Source: Bacillota bacterium
GTDB lineage: Bacteria; Bacillota; Bacilli; Paenibacillales; Paenibacillaceae
DNA length: 61,511 bases
Direction of reading: 5' to 3'
Assembly (NCBI GenBank): GCA_023391635.1
Contig: JAEWAQ010000047.1
Location: forward strand, 1 to 61,511
A model generated the notes under the pieces. That model did no database searches, was not told the DNA's origin, and was given only the letters and a program-made list of their open reading frames with translations. The translations under genes were made by a program, and so were the position numbers. Shown piece by piece: positions 27,029 through 35,195 of this stretch. Every line of letters begins with the position of its first letter. Within the stretch, counting starts at the first letter, position 1.

Positions 27029-28429
27029 TTGGTTTTTTCCAGCATTCTATTTCTCTATTTCTTCTTCCCATTACTCCTGATCGTCTACTTCGCTGTCAAG
27101 AACACCAAGGTGCGCAACTGGATTCTGATCGTTTTCTCCTTCGCTTTCTACGCCTGGGGCGAGCCGGTCTGGGTATTCCTGCTCATCTTTGCCTCCTTGC
27201 TCGGCTATCTGGCATCGCTGTATATCGACAAGCATCGCGGCACACGCAAAGGCAAAGCCGTATTCATCACATCCATCTGTCTTATCATCGGCATGCTGGC
27301 CTACTTTAAATACACCGGGTTCCTGATCGACAACCTGAACGACTTGCTTGGCCTTGGCGTTACGACACCGAGCATCGCTTTGCCGATCGGCATTTCCTTC
27401 TTCACTTTCGAGATTATCTGCTATATGTCGGACGTGCATAAGGGCACGGTGCGCGCACCGCGTTCGCCGATGAAAATGTTCCTGTACGTCTCGTTCTTCC
27501 CTCACCTGATCGCCGGCCCGATTATCCGCTTCACCGATATCGAAGCGCAGATGGATAACCGCAAGATTACGTTGTCCGGCTTCAGCTACGGCGTGAACCG
27601 GTTCATCATCGGACTGGGCAAAAAGGTCCTCCTGGCCAACTCGGTCGGCGAGATCGTACCGAACCTGATCGGGCCGGACGGTGCAGACTCCTTCCTTGGG
27701 GTCTGGTTCGGCGTGTGCCTCTATGCGCTGCAAATCTATTTCGATTTCTCCGGCTATTCCGATATGGCGATCGGTCTGGGACACATGTTCGGCATCACGC
27801 TGAGAGAGAACTTCAACTATCCGTATATATCGCGGTCGGCGGGCGATTTCTGGCGCCGCTGGAACATTTCGCTCGGCGGCTTCTTCCGCGATTACGTCTA
27901 TATTCCGCTCGGCGGCAACCGCAAGTGGTATTTGCGCAACCTCGCGGTCGTCTGGTTCCTCACCGGTCTGTGGCATGGCGCGAGCTGGAACTTTATTATC
28001 TGGGGTCTCTATTTCGGCGTGCTGATCGGGCTGGAACGCTACTTCTTGCAGCGCTTGCTAGACAAGCTGCCGAGGATCGTCTCCCATCTCTATCTGCTGT
28101 GCGCGATGCTGGTCGGATGGGTGTGGTTTTATTTCACCGATCTGGAGCAGGCGCTGTCGACGCTGCGCATCATGTTCTTCGTGGAGTGGCGGCCGCTCGT
28201 GACGATGCAATCGTTCTACTTCTTCCGCGAGAACATGTACTTGTTCATCGTAGCCGCAATCGCCTCGACACCGCTGATGAAATGGCTTGTGGAGCGATTG
28301 ATGGCTGGTCGCAAAACGGGGGCTTGGGTGTCGTATTTGGCACCGGTGTACAATGCGATCATCCTGGCCTTGTCCACCACGCTGCTCGTCGGAAGCACTT
28401 ATAATCCTTTTCTTTATTTTCGGTTCTGA
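27029..28429 (+). CDS. MBOAT family O-acyltransferase (AlgI/DltB-like)
   Basis: A 466-residue polytopic membrane protein with the MBOAT hallmarks: FFPHLIAGPI, YFDFSGYSDMAIG, DFWRRWNISLGGFFRDYVYIP and the catalytic His in LWHGASWNF. AlgI-like enzymes pass acetyl groups across the membrane for polysaccharide O-acetylation. I chose the TTG at 27029: AGGTGGAG sits 9 nt before it, while the in-frame GTG at 27014 overlaps that site. A DHHW protein, the usual partner, is encoded 18 bp downstream. Confidence 0.93.
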   Translation: MVFSSILFLYFFFPLLLIVYFAVKNTKVRNWILIVFSFAFYAWGEPVWVFLLIFASLLGYLASLYIDKHRGTRKGKAVFITSICLIIGMLAYFKYTGFLIDNLNDLLGLGVTTPSIALPIGISFFTFEIICYMSDVHKGTVRAPRSPMKMFLYVSFFPHLIAGPIIRFTDIEAQMDNRKITLSGFSYGVNRFIIGLGKKVLLANSVGEIVPNLIGPDGADSFLGVWFGVCLYALQIYFDFSGYSDMAIGLGHMFGITLRENFNYPYISRSAGDFWRRWNISLGGFFRDYVYIPLGGNRKWYLRNLAVVWFLTGLWHGASWNFIIWGLYFGVLIGLERYFLQRLLDKLPRIVSHLYLLCAMLVGWVWFYFTDLEQALSTLRIMFFVEWRPLVTMQSFYFFRENMYLFIVAAIASTPLMKWLVERLMAGRKTGAWVSYLAPVYNAIILALSTTLLVGSTYNPFLYFRF

Positions 28430-28447
28430 TCGGAGGACGATATACGC

Positions 28448-29773
28448 ATGAATGCACGCAGTCAATGGTGGAATGTCGCGATCTTCCTGACGCTTATTGC
28501 CGCGCTGGCTGTGATGAACCTGGTCAAGCCGGGGAGCAACGGGAAGGAGATCGCCGAACTCGAGAAGCGGGAGATGCAGATTTGGCCGGCGTTCTCGCTG
28601 GACAAGCTGTGGCAAGGGCAATTATTCAAGGAATACGATAATTATTTCTCCGATCACTTCGTCTTCCGCAGCCGCTTCATCGAGCTCGGCATGACCGCCA
28701 AATCGTATAAAGGCATGCAGGACAAGGACGGCATCTCGCTCGTCACGACGGCAGGCGGCAACAATATGGGCGAGGCGTTGGGCGAAGACGGCGGTGACGG
28801 CGATGGCGCGGTTCCAGCCTTCGGGCAGACCGATCCCGATGCCGGCGCTCCCGCCCAGACGGATGACGCAGGCGAGCTCGTGAACGGCGAATCGTCGCAG
28901 TACCTGGTCATCAAAGACAAGGCGATGCTGCTGTATCAATACTCCCCCGAGAGTGCGGAAGCTTACGCTGCGGCGATCAACCATCTGCACGACGCGGTCG
29001 GCCCGGACGTTCGCGTCTACTCGATGCTCGTCCCTTCGCAGGTCGAGTTCATCGAATCCGAGAAGCTGCGCAAGCTGTCCGGCTCGCAGAAGGAGGCAAC
29101 CGAGCACGTCTATGGACTGCTCCAGCCCGGCGTGAAGGGCGTGCCCGCTTATGAACATATTGAACGGCATAAGGACGAATATGTCTATTTCCGCACCGAC
29201 CACCACTGGACAGCGCTCGGTGCCTATTACGGATACGAAGCGATCGCCGAGGCGATGGGCTTCGATCCCGTCTCGCTTGATCAGTACGAGACGAAGGACT
29301 TGCCGGGTTATCTCGGCACGGCCTACGCGGCGACGCGCAAGCCTGAGCTGCGGAAGAATCCGGATACGGTGACGACTTATTTGCCGAGCGTTAAGCATGA
29401 ATACAAGGTGTACTACGATCAGAAGCATGGCGTCAAGAAGACGCTCGTCGAAGGCAAGATTCCCGTCGACGGCCGCGGCGGCTATGCCGTCTTCCTCGGA
29501 GGCGATTTCGCGATGAGCCGCGTCACGACCAAAGCCGATAACGGCAAGCGGCTCATGATCGTCAAGGACTCGTATGCCAATGCCATCGTTCCGTTCCTGC
29601 TGCCGCATTTCGAAGAGATTGAACTCGTCGACCCGCGCTACTTCAAAGGCAACCTTGCGGACGAGATCAAGGAACGCGGCATCACCGACGTGCTCTTCAT
29701 CAACGGCCCGGTCGTCACAACCTACAAGGGTATCGCGAACATGGTGGAGGCGTTGTTGCCGGGGAATGAATAA
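28448..29773 (+). CDS. DHHW family AlgX/SGNH-like protein, polysaccharide O-acetylation partner
   Basis: The 441-residue protein has one N-terminal membrane segment (about 9-25) and an extracytoplasmic SGNH-like domain with YFSDHFVFR (66-74) and the signature TDHHWT (DHHW at 251-254). Such AlgX/AlgJ-like proteins work with MBOAT enzymes to acetylate exopolysaccharide. A Gly/Asp-rich low-complexity insert spans about residues 102-150. GGAGGA precedes the ATG, and a strong terminator follows. The target polymer is unknown. Confidence 0.9.
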   Translation: MNARSQWWNVAIFLTLIAALAVMNLVKPGSNGKEIAELEKREMQIWPAFSLDKLWQGQLFKEYDNYFSDHFVFRSRFIELGMTAKSYKGMQDKDGISLVTTAGGNNMGEALGEDGGDGDGAVPAFGQTDPDAGAPAQTDDAGELVNGESSQYLVIKDKAMLLYQYSPESAEAYAAAINHLHDAVGPDVRVYSMLVPSQVEFIESEKLRKLSGSQKEATEHVYGLLQPGVKGVPAYEHIERHKDEYVYFRTDHHWTALGAYYGYEAIAEAMGFDPVSLDQYETKDLPGYLGTAYAATRKPELRKNPDTVTTYLPSVKHEYKVYYDQKHGVKKTLVEGKIPVDGRGGYAVFLGGDFAMSRVTTKADNGKRLMIVKDSYANAIVPFLLPHFEEIELVDPRYFKGNLADEIKERGITDVLFINGPVVTTYKGIANMVEALLPGNE

Positions 29774-29787
29774 TCGCGAATACATGG

Positions 29788-29839
29788 AAACCGGCTTGCA
29801 TCTCCTCAACCGCGAGGTCTCGATGCAAGCCGGTTTTTT
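29788..29839 (+). terminator. Strong terminator of the MBOAT-DHHW operon
   Basis: AAACCGGCTTGCATC pairs perfectly with GATGCAAGCCGGTTT over a 19-nt loop and continues into a T-run. It starts 14 bp past the DHHW stop. Confidence 0.9.
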
Positions 29840-29846
29840 AGGTTTT

Positions 29847-29917
29847 TATGGTGTGGTCGGCATCATGCTGGCGCGGTCGGGGCGCTTGTAGGCAGGTATG
29901 GTGCGGGCGGCATAAGA
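29847..29917. repeat. 50-bp spaced direct repeat, two partial copies
   Basis: TATGGTGTGGTCGGCAT at 29847 recurs as TATGGTGCGGGCGGCAT at 29897, exactly 50 bp later. It lies between two terminators in a gap with no gene. Confidence 0.6.
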
Positions 29918-29920
29918 AAT

Positions 29921-29961
29921 GGCTTGCGTTGTCCCCATCGAGGGACCACAGCAAGCCTTTT
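29921..29961. terminator. Terminator-like hairpin, probably bidirectional
   Basis: GGCTTGC (29921-29927) pairs with GCAAGCC (29951-29957); the stem continues with mismatches through TCCC/GGGA. TTTTGTT follows on the plus strand and ATTTCTT on the minus strand. It probably ends the nagZ-GNAT transcript from the right. Confidence 0.6.
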
Positions 29962-30015
29962 GTTAACCCGAGTTGAGTTGTGGCGACTTTGGCCATTGCT
30001 CAGACCACGCAGCGG

Positions 30016-30495
30016 CTAAGATCGTCTCCCCAAGAAGTCGCGGTAGATGCCCGGCGTGGAGTCCGGGATGAGCGTCGCGCCGACGCACTTCTCGTAGAAT
30101 GCGGCCGGTCCGACACCTCCGATGATCGCATATACATAGCCAGCCTCGCGCATGCTGTGCAAGCTTATCAGCAGCAGCGCCTTGCCGATGCCCTTCCCTT
30201 GCTCCGATTCCAGCACCTTCGTCGGACCGAAGAAATTGGGAGCGGTAGCGTCATAGCAAGCATAGCCCAAGATGTCCTTGTCGCGAACTGCCACGTAGCA
30301 CGTGATCGGCGAACGGGCGAAGCAGACATCGCACTCTCCTGCCGCGCTGCGGGTCGAATGCTCGGCGACCCATTCCACGACACGAAACTTGTCGGGCGCC
30401 AGCGCCCGGTGGATGCGAATGCCGTCCTGTTCGAGATCCGCGATCAACGTATCGCAAGACGGCAAATGCAGCAAATTGACAAGCATGTCTGCCAT
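30016..30495 (-). CDS. GNAT family N-acetyltransferase
   Basis: A 159-residue GNAT protein with the acyl-CoA loop in EQGKGIGKALL (about 97-107). It is the last gene of the transporter-murQ-nagZ operon, 9 bp after nagZ. The context suggests an amino-sugar or muropeptide substrate, but nothing in the sequence identifies it. AAGGAG lies 12 nt before the ATG; the Met at residue 4 is an alternative start. Confidence 0.83.
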   Translation of the reverse strand: MADMLVNLLHLPSCDTLIADLEQDGIRIHRALAPDKFRVVEWVAEHSTRSAAGECDVCFARSPITCYVAVRDKDILGYACYDATAPNFFGPTKVLESEQGKGIGKALLLISLHSMREAGYVYAIIGGVGPAAFYEKCVGATLIPDSTPGIYRDFLGRRS

Positions 30496-30504
30496 AGAGG
30501 ATGT

Positions 30505-32190
30505 TCACTCCTTCGTTCGAATCGTAACGGACAATCTCCCGGCCGCCTGCGCTTCGCCGCGAAGCACCCGAGCAAGCGCATCGAACGCCTGATCCGTGTA
30601 CTCGTAAGCAGCAAGCGTATAGACGGAAGGATCGGTATATTGCAAGTCGTACGGATTGCGCAAGGCTACAGCGATCACGGGAATGCCAATGCGCGCCAGC
30701 CCGTCTACCAATGCCCGCTGACCCGCATGCAAGTGGCTGTTGTACGTGCCGATGACGATACAACTGGCACCGTGCGCCTGCTCCAAGGCAGCCGCGATCT
30801 CCGCCGGGGACGGGTCGGGCGCCGTAACCGTCGCCGTTCCGCCTAGTAAGCCCGCCATATAGGCCGGGAATGTGAACGCCTCCTGCGAGATATTGGACAC
30901 CATCGTAGCCCGGAAGGCAGGACAGCCAACGAAGTAAGGGCGCTCGCCCAGAGTAGGTAACTGGCCGCCGGGCACGTTCACCGCTGTAATCGTCTGCTGC
31001 AAGATGGCGAGATTCGCCGCTTGATGTTCGTCGCAGCCCACTTTGTCCAATGCCGCATCATTTCCGTCTATAACGCCCACTTTGTCCAATGCCGCATCCT
31101 GATGGCCATTGAAGCCCACTCTGTCCACATCCGCAGCCTTCTGGTCAGCGCGCTCCCCCTTGTCCGAGGTCGTGGCCGGCTGGTTCAGAAAACGCGCCTT
31201 CCAGTCCGCGATCTTCGCCAGCGACTGTTCCCATTCTGCCTTGTCGATTTCCCCGGATTCAATCGCTTCGCGGATCGCCAAGGCGACCGCTTCCGCCGTC
31301 GAAGCGGTGTGCGAGACGAGCACCAGGTCCACTCCGGCCTTGACGGCATGCAGCGCCCCCTTCACGGTGCCGAACGAATGCTGGACCGCCTTCATTTCCA
31401 TGCAGTCCGTCAACACAAGACCCTTGAAGCCCATCTCCGTTTTCAACAGATCCGTCAGAATTCGCCGAGACATCGTCGCCGGAAACCGCGAATCCAATTG
31501 CGGGAACATGATATGGGAAGTCATGATCGCGGGAATGCCGGCATCGACAGCCGCCTGGAACGGCGCCAACTCGATCTGCCGCAGTTCTGCGAGCGACTTG
31601 TCCACGGTCGGCAGCGCCAGATGCGAATCGACGCTCGTATCGCCATGGCCCGGAAAATGCTTCCCGCAGCTCAGAACCCCGCCGTCATGCAGCCCGTTCA
31701 TCATTTCCAGCGCGTAACGGATGACCGTCTCCGGGCGATCGCCGTAGCTGCGTACCCCGATAACCGGATTGGCATAGTTGGAGTTCACGTCCAGCACCGG
31801 CGCCAAGTCGAAATTGACGCCGAGCGCCCGCAGCTCCTCACCGGTAATACGGCCTGCCTGATACGCGTTCTCCGAATTGCCGGTCGCCGCAATCGCCATC
31901 GCGCCGGGCACCCGGGTTGCGTCGGCAGGCAGCCGTGAGACGGCGCCCCCCTCCTGATCGATCGCGATCCAGGCGGGCTTCCCCGTCTCCTGCATGACGA
32001 GCTCTTGGATCTCCCGGCACAATCGCGCCATTTGCTCCTTGCCGGTAATGTTCCAGGCGAACAGAATGACATTGCCGATCTTATAGTTGCGGATAAGTTC
32101 GATGAACTTGTCGTCCAGCTCGGGACCGTCGAATCCGACCATCATCCGTTGGCCGATCTTGTGCGTTAAAGTCTCGAATTCAGATGGCAT
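30505..32190 (-). CDS. nagZ: GH3 beta-N-acetylhexosaminidase, NagZ-like, without signal peptide
   Basis: The 561-residue two-domain GH3 enzyme has the NagZ motif KHFPGHGDT (177-185; His182 and Asp184 form the acid/base pair) and nucleophile Asp262 in LVLTDCMEM. The C-terminal domain runs from about 390. There is no signal peptide, unlike the secreted Bacillus enzyme, so it should cleave GlcNAc from MurNAc inside the cell after import. Between the domains are three 13-residue repeats (about 352-390). Its start overlaps the end of murQ by 11 bp, and GGGAGGGG precedes it. It works with MurQ in cell-wall recycling. Confidence 0.9.
   Translation of the reverse strand: MPSEFETLTHKIGQRMMVGFDGPELDDKFIELIRNYKIGNVILFAWNITGKEQMARLCREIQELVMQETGKPAWIAIDQEGGAVSRLPADATRVPGAMAIAATGNSENAYQAGRITGEELRALGVNFDLAPVLDVNSNYANPVIGVRSYGDRPETVIRYALEMMNGLHDGGVLSCGKHFPGHGDTSVDSHLALPTVDKSLAELRQIELAPFQAAVDAGIPAIMTSHIMFPQLDSRFPATMSRRILTDLLKTEMGFKGLVLTDCMEMKAVQHSFGTVKGALHAVKAGVDLVLVSHTASTAEAVALAIREAIESGEIDKAEWEQSLAKIADWKARFLNQPATTSDKGERADQKAADVDRVGFNGHQDAALDKVGVIDGNDAALDKVGCDEHQAANLAILQQTITAVNVPGGQLPTLGERPYFVGCPAFRATMVSNISQEAFTFPAYMAGLLGGTATVTAPDPSPAEIAAALEQAHGASCIVIGTYNSHLHAGQRALVDGLARIGIPVIAVALRNPYDLQYTDPSVYTLAAYEYTDQAFDALARVLRGEAQAAGRLSVTIRTKE
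31021..31137 (-). repeat. 39-bp in-frame tandem repeat inside nagZ
   Basis: The motif GCCCACTTTGTCCAATGCCG (plus strand) starts at 31036 and 31075, with a diverged copy at 31114: a 39-bp period, or 13 codons. The protein units read DAALDKVG and variants. It falls in the linker between the two domains, where length changes would be tolerated. Confidence 0.85.
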
Positions 32191-33133
32191 GGTCTTCCCC
32201 TCCCGCCAATTCCGTCTGCCGAACGTTCTGCTGCAGGCTGCGTACGGCTTCCTTCAATCGTCCGTCATGTCGCAGCAGAATCAGATCGGCCTGATCGGCG
32301 TCCGCGCCGGACTCGATCATCATGATTGCGGTCTTGACCCTCATGTCAGCCTGCTGCAGCGCTTCGACGGCCTGCTGCTCGGCCACGCCGGTCACGGCCC
32401 GCACGATGCGGATCGAACGGTCGTACAGCTTCGCATTGCTCGCCTTCAAGTCAACCATCAAGTTGTTGTATACTTTGCCGAGCTTGATCATCACGCCGGT
32501 CGTCAGCATGTTGAGCACCAGCTTCTGCGCCGTGCCGCTCTTCAGCCTCGTCGATCCTGCGACAACTTCGGGCCCGACGACCGGCGCGATGCAAATATCG
32601 CACAACTCGGCGATACGGGTGTTCCGATTCGTCGTGAGACCGATCGTCTTCGCGCCGACCTGCTTCGCCTGCCGGATGGCGCCGAGCACATAGGGTGCCG
32701 AGCCGCTGGCCGTAATGCCGACGACGACATCGTCCGCGGTGACGCCTTTGTCCGTGATCAATTGCTCGCCGCCCTCCGCGTCGTCCTCGCAGCCTTCGAC
32801 GGCAGTCCGCAGCGCGGTATCTCCGCCGGCAATATAGGCTTGCACCAGTTCAGGCGCCGTTCCGAACGTAGGCGGACACTCGCTTGCGTCCAGTACTCCC
32901 AAGCGGCCGGACGTGCCGGCGCCGACATAGAACATACGTCCACCGTTCTTCAAAGCCTCGTAAAGCATGTCCACCGCCGCAGCGATCTGGTCGATTTGCC
33001 CCCGCACCGTCAACGGCACATGCTGGTCTTCGTCGTTTATCATCAGGAGCAGGTCCCGCGTACCGCACTCGTCGATAGACTGCGTAGCGGGATTCGGCTC
33101 TTCGGTCGTCAACTGCGAGAAGTATGAATTCAT
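32180..33133 (-). CDS. murQ: N-acetylmuramic acid 6-phosphate etherase
   Basis: A 317-residue MurQ with the SIS-domain phosphosugar loop GAGTSGRLG (71-79) and the catalytic Glu85 in ASECPPTF. It splits D-lactate from MurNAc-6-phosphate to give GlcNAc-6-phosphate, feeding amino-sugar metabolism. Its length is normal for the family. It starts 53 bp after a permease gene and overlaps nagZ by 11 bp, so transport and breakdown appear to share a transcript. No MurNAc kinase or MurP PTS gene is nearby, so how the substrate is phosphorylated is open. Confidence 0.95.
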   Translation of the reverse strand: MNSYFSQLTTEEPNPATQSIDECGTRDLLLMINDEDQHVPLTVRGQIDQIAAAVDMLYEALKNGGRMFYVGAGTSGRLGVLDASECPPTFGTAPELVQAYIAGGDTALRTAVEGCEDDAEGGEQLITDKGVTADDVVVGITASGSAPYVLGAIRQAKQVGAKTIGLTTNRNTRIAELCDICIAPVVGPEVVAGSTRLKSGTAQKLVLNMLTTGVMIKLGKVYNNLMVDLKASNAKLYDRSIRIVRAVTGVAEQQAVEALQQADMRVKTAIMMIESGADADQADLILLRHDGRLKEAVRSLQQNVRQTELAGGEDHAI

Positions 33134-33186
33134 GGTCTCTCATCCTTTTAGTAAGTTCTATCTATCTACGGAAGTCCCGGCATGAC

Positions 33187-34062
33187 CTAGCCCTTGACGG
33201 AGCCAACCGTCAGTCCCGCTACGAAGAAGCGTTGCAGCAGGGGATAGAGGATGATGATCGGCAAAGTGGACGTGATGATGACCGCCGACTTGATCGACAT
33301 GGCGATCGTGCTCTTGTCCCCGGCGCCAGCCGCATCGCCAACCATCATCGTGCCGTTGACGATGTTCCGCAGGAACAGCATGACGGGGTATTGATGGGTG
33401 TTGAGATAGATCAAACCGTTGAACCAATCGTTCCAGAAGAAGACGGCCGTGAACAAGGCGATCGTCGCGATGGCCGGCGTCGATAGCGGAACGATGATTT
33501 TGCGCAGAATGCCGAAATAATCCAATCCGTCAATGATCGCGGCTTCTTCGATTTCCGCCGGAACGGCGCGAAAGAAGTTGATCAGGATGATCAAGTTGAA
33601 TTGGCTGATCGCGAACGGGACCAGCATGGCCCAGACCGTACCCGTCAAGTTAAGATTCGCGATTAAGAGGTACGTCGGAATCAGCCCACCGGAGAAGAAC
33701 ATGGAAAACACGACTAATTTCAACACCAGCTTTTGACCGTACAGGAATGACTTGGACAGAGCATACGCGAACACCGTCGTCATGAATAACGCAATCAAGG
33801 TGCCGCCAGCCGTATACAGAAACGTATAGCCATATGCCCGGAAGAAGTTCGGGTACGAGAATATTTCCTGATAGGAATTGAAATTCAATCCGACAGGCAA
33901 GAGCGTGACTTTGTTGTTGATGATCGCGCTCGGACTGGACAGCGATAGCGCCAGCATGTAGATGAAGGGAACGATGCAAATGAGCAGAACCGCGATCATG
34001 ATCAGATAGATCAGTGCATCGGCGGGTGTAAAACGATGCAAATTGCTGCGCCTGTTCATCAT
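33187..34062 (-). CDS. Carbohydrate ABC transporter permease (YtcP/LplC type), probable muropeptide importer
   Basis: A 291-residue permease with about six membrane segments, FFSGGLIPTYLL near the middle and an EAA loop with core EEAAIIDGLDYF. I chose the ATG at 34062: AGGAGG lies 5 nt upstream, and the longer frame would include that site. It is followed 53 bp later by murQ, which ties this importer to cell-wall sugars. Confidence 0.9.
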   Translation of the reverse strand: MMNRRSNLHRFTPADALIYLIMIAVLLICIVPFIYMLALSLSSPSAIINNKVTLLPVGLNFNSYQEIFSYPNFFRAYGYTFLYTAGGTLIALFMTTVFAYALSKSFLYGQKLVLKLVVFSMFFSGGLIPTYLLIANLNLTGTVWAMLVPFAISQFNLIILINFFRAVPAEIEEAAIIDGLDYFGILRKIIVPLSTPAIATIALFTAVFFWNDWFNGLIYLNTHQYPVMLFLRNIVNGTMMVGDAAGAGDKSTIAMSIKSAVIITSTLPIIILYPLLQRFFVAGLTVGSVKG

Positions 34063-34084
34063 GCGTTCCTCCTTTCTCGGCGAT

Positions 34085-35047
34085 TTAATAGATGCTTTCA
34101 CCGGACAATTTTCTGCTGAGCCAATTCGAACTGGAGACGAGAATGACGCCGACGATCCCGCTGAACAATCCGATCGCCGTTGCCAAGGAGTAATTCTGGT
34201 TAATCAAGCCGTAGCGGTAGACCAGCGTATCGATAATGTCGCTGACCGCCGAATTGGAAGGCGTATAGAGCAGCAGGATCTTCTCGAAGCCCAGGCTGAG
34301 CAAATGGCCAACTTGAAGAATAAGCATGACCATAATCGTGGACATAATCGAAGGAATGGTGACGTATTTCACTTTCTGGAAACGCGTCGCTCCGTCGATA
34401 TCCGCCGCTTCAAACATTTCCTTATTGATCCCGGTCATCGCAGCCAAATAAATAATGGCTGTCCAGCCCGTATATTGCCAAGTTTCCGACAAAATATAAA
34501 TCGGCCGGAACCAGAACGGCTCATTCGTGAAATAGATCGGATCCACGCCGAACACACTTTCCAGAAATCGATTAAGCAGCCCCGAGCTCGGCGATAAGAT
34601 TTCCCCCATAATCGCGATGACGACGACAACGGAAATGAACCGAGGCATATAAGAAACCGTCTGCATCAGCTTTTTGAACTTGACGTGACGAACTTCATTC
34701 AATAACAGGGCAAAGATGATCGGAATCGGGAAATTGATCGCAATGTTCGAAAACGAGAGCACGAGCGTGTTGCGGAATGCCCGCCAGAACGCGGGGTCAG
34801 AGAAAAACCGCTCGAAATAATGGAGTCCGACCCAATCCGTGCCGAACGGGCCCATTCCGGGCCGAAACCGGCGGAATGCCAAGATATTGCCAAACAGCGG
34901 AACATACTTGAACAGAAGAAAATGGACCAGCGGAATCAGCATCATCACGTAGAGCTGCCAGTAGCGCTTGAAATGGCGGCGGCGGCGGGAAGCCGGCGAG
35001 TCGTAGCCCGAATCTTGTCTGTTCAAGGCGGCCGTTGCATCGGACAT
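34085..35047 (-). CDS. Carbohydrate ABC transporter permease (LplB type), probable muropeptide importer
   Basis: A 320-residue LplB-like permease; the first membrane segment lies near residues 32-52 and the EAA loop has core EAADIDGATRF. The ATG at 35047 has GAAGGTGA upstream; 32 more codons are open before it, but they cross the hairpin region and have no site. It lies 22 bp before the partner permease gene. Confidence 0.9.
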   Translation of the reverse strand: MSDATAALNRQDSGYDSPASRRRRHFKRYWQLYVMMLIPLVHFLLFKYVPLFGNILAFRRFRPGMGPFGTDWVGLHYFERFFSDPAFWRAFRNTLVLSFSNIAINFPIPIIFALLLNEVRHVKFKKLMQTVSYMPRFISVVVVIAIMGEILSPSSGLLNRFLESVFGVDPIYFTNEPFWFRPIYILSETWQYTGWTAIIYLAAMTGINKEMFEAADIDGATRFQKVKYVTIPSIMSTIMVMLILQVGHLLSLGFEKILLLYTPSNSAVSDIIDTLVYRYGLINQNYSLATAIGLFSGIVGVILVSSSNWLSRKLSGESIY

Positions 35048-35091
35048 AATTTTTTCACCTTCTTCTGAATATAAAAACGCGTATGCTGTGC

Positions 35092-35159
35092 GGGAATAAA
35101 GAAAGAGCCTGCCTAATAAATGTAGGTCAACCAGCGACTCCATTTAATTGGTAGGCCCT
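35092..35159 (-). terminator. Long imperfect hairpin between lipoprotein and permease genes
   Basis: On the minus strand a 19-bp stem with three mismatches (AGGGCCTACC pairing with the GGCAGGCTCT side) is followed by TTTCTTTATT. It lies 37 bp past the lipoprotein stop. As an intra-operon attenuator or 3'-end protector it would give more binding protein than permease. Confidence 0.6.
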
Positions 35160-35195
35160 ATTCGATATTCCCATCCAGTTGTCTATATGTTTACC

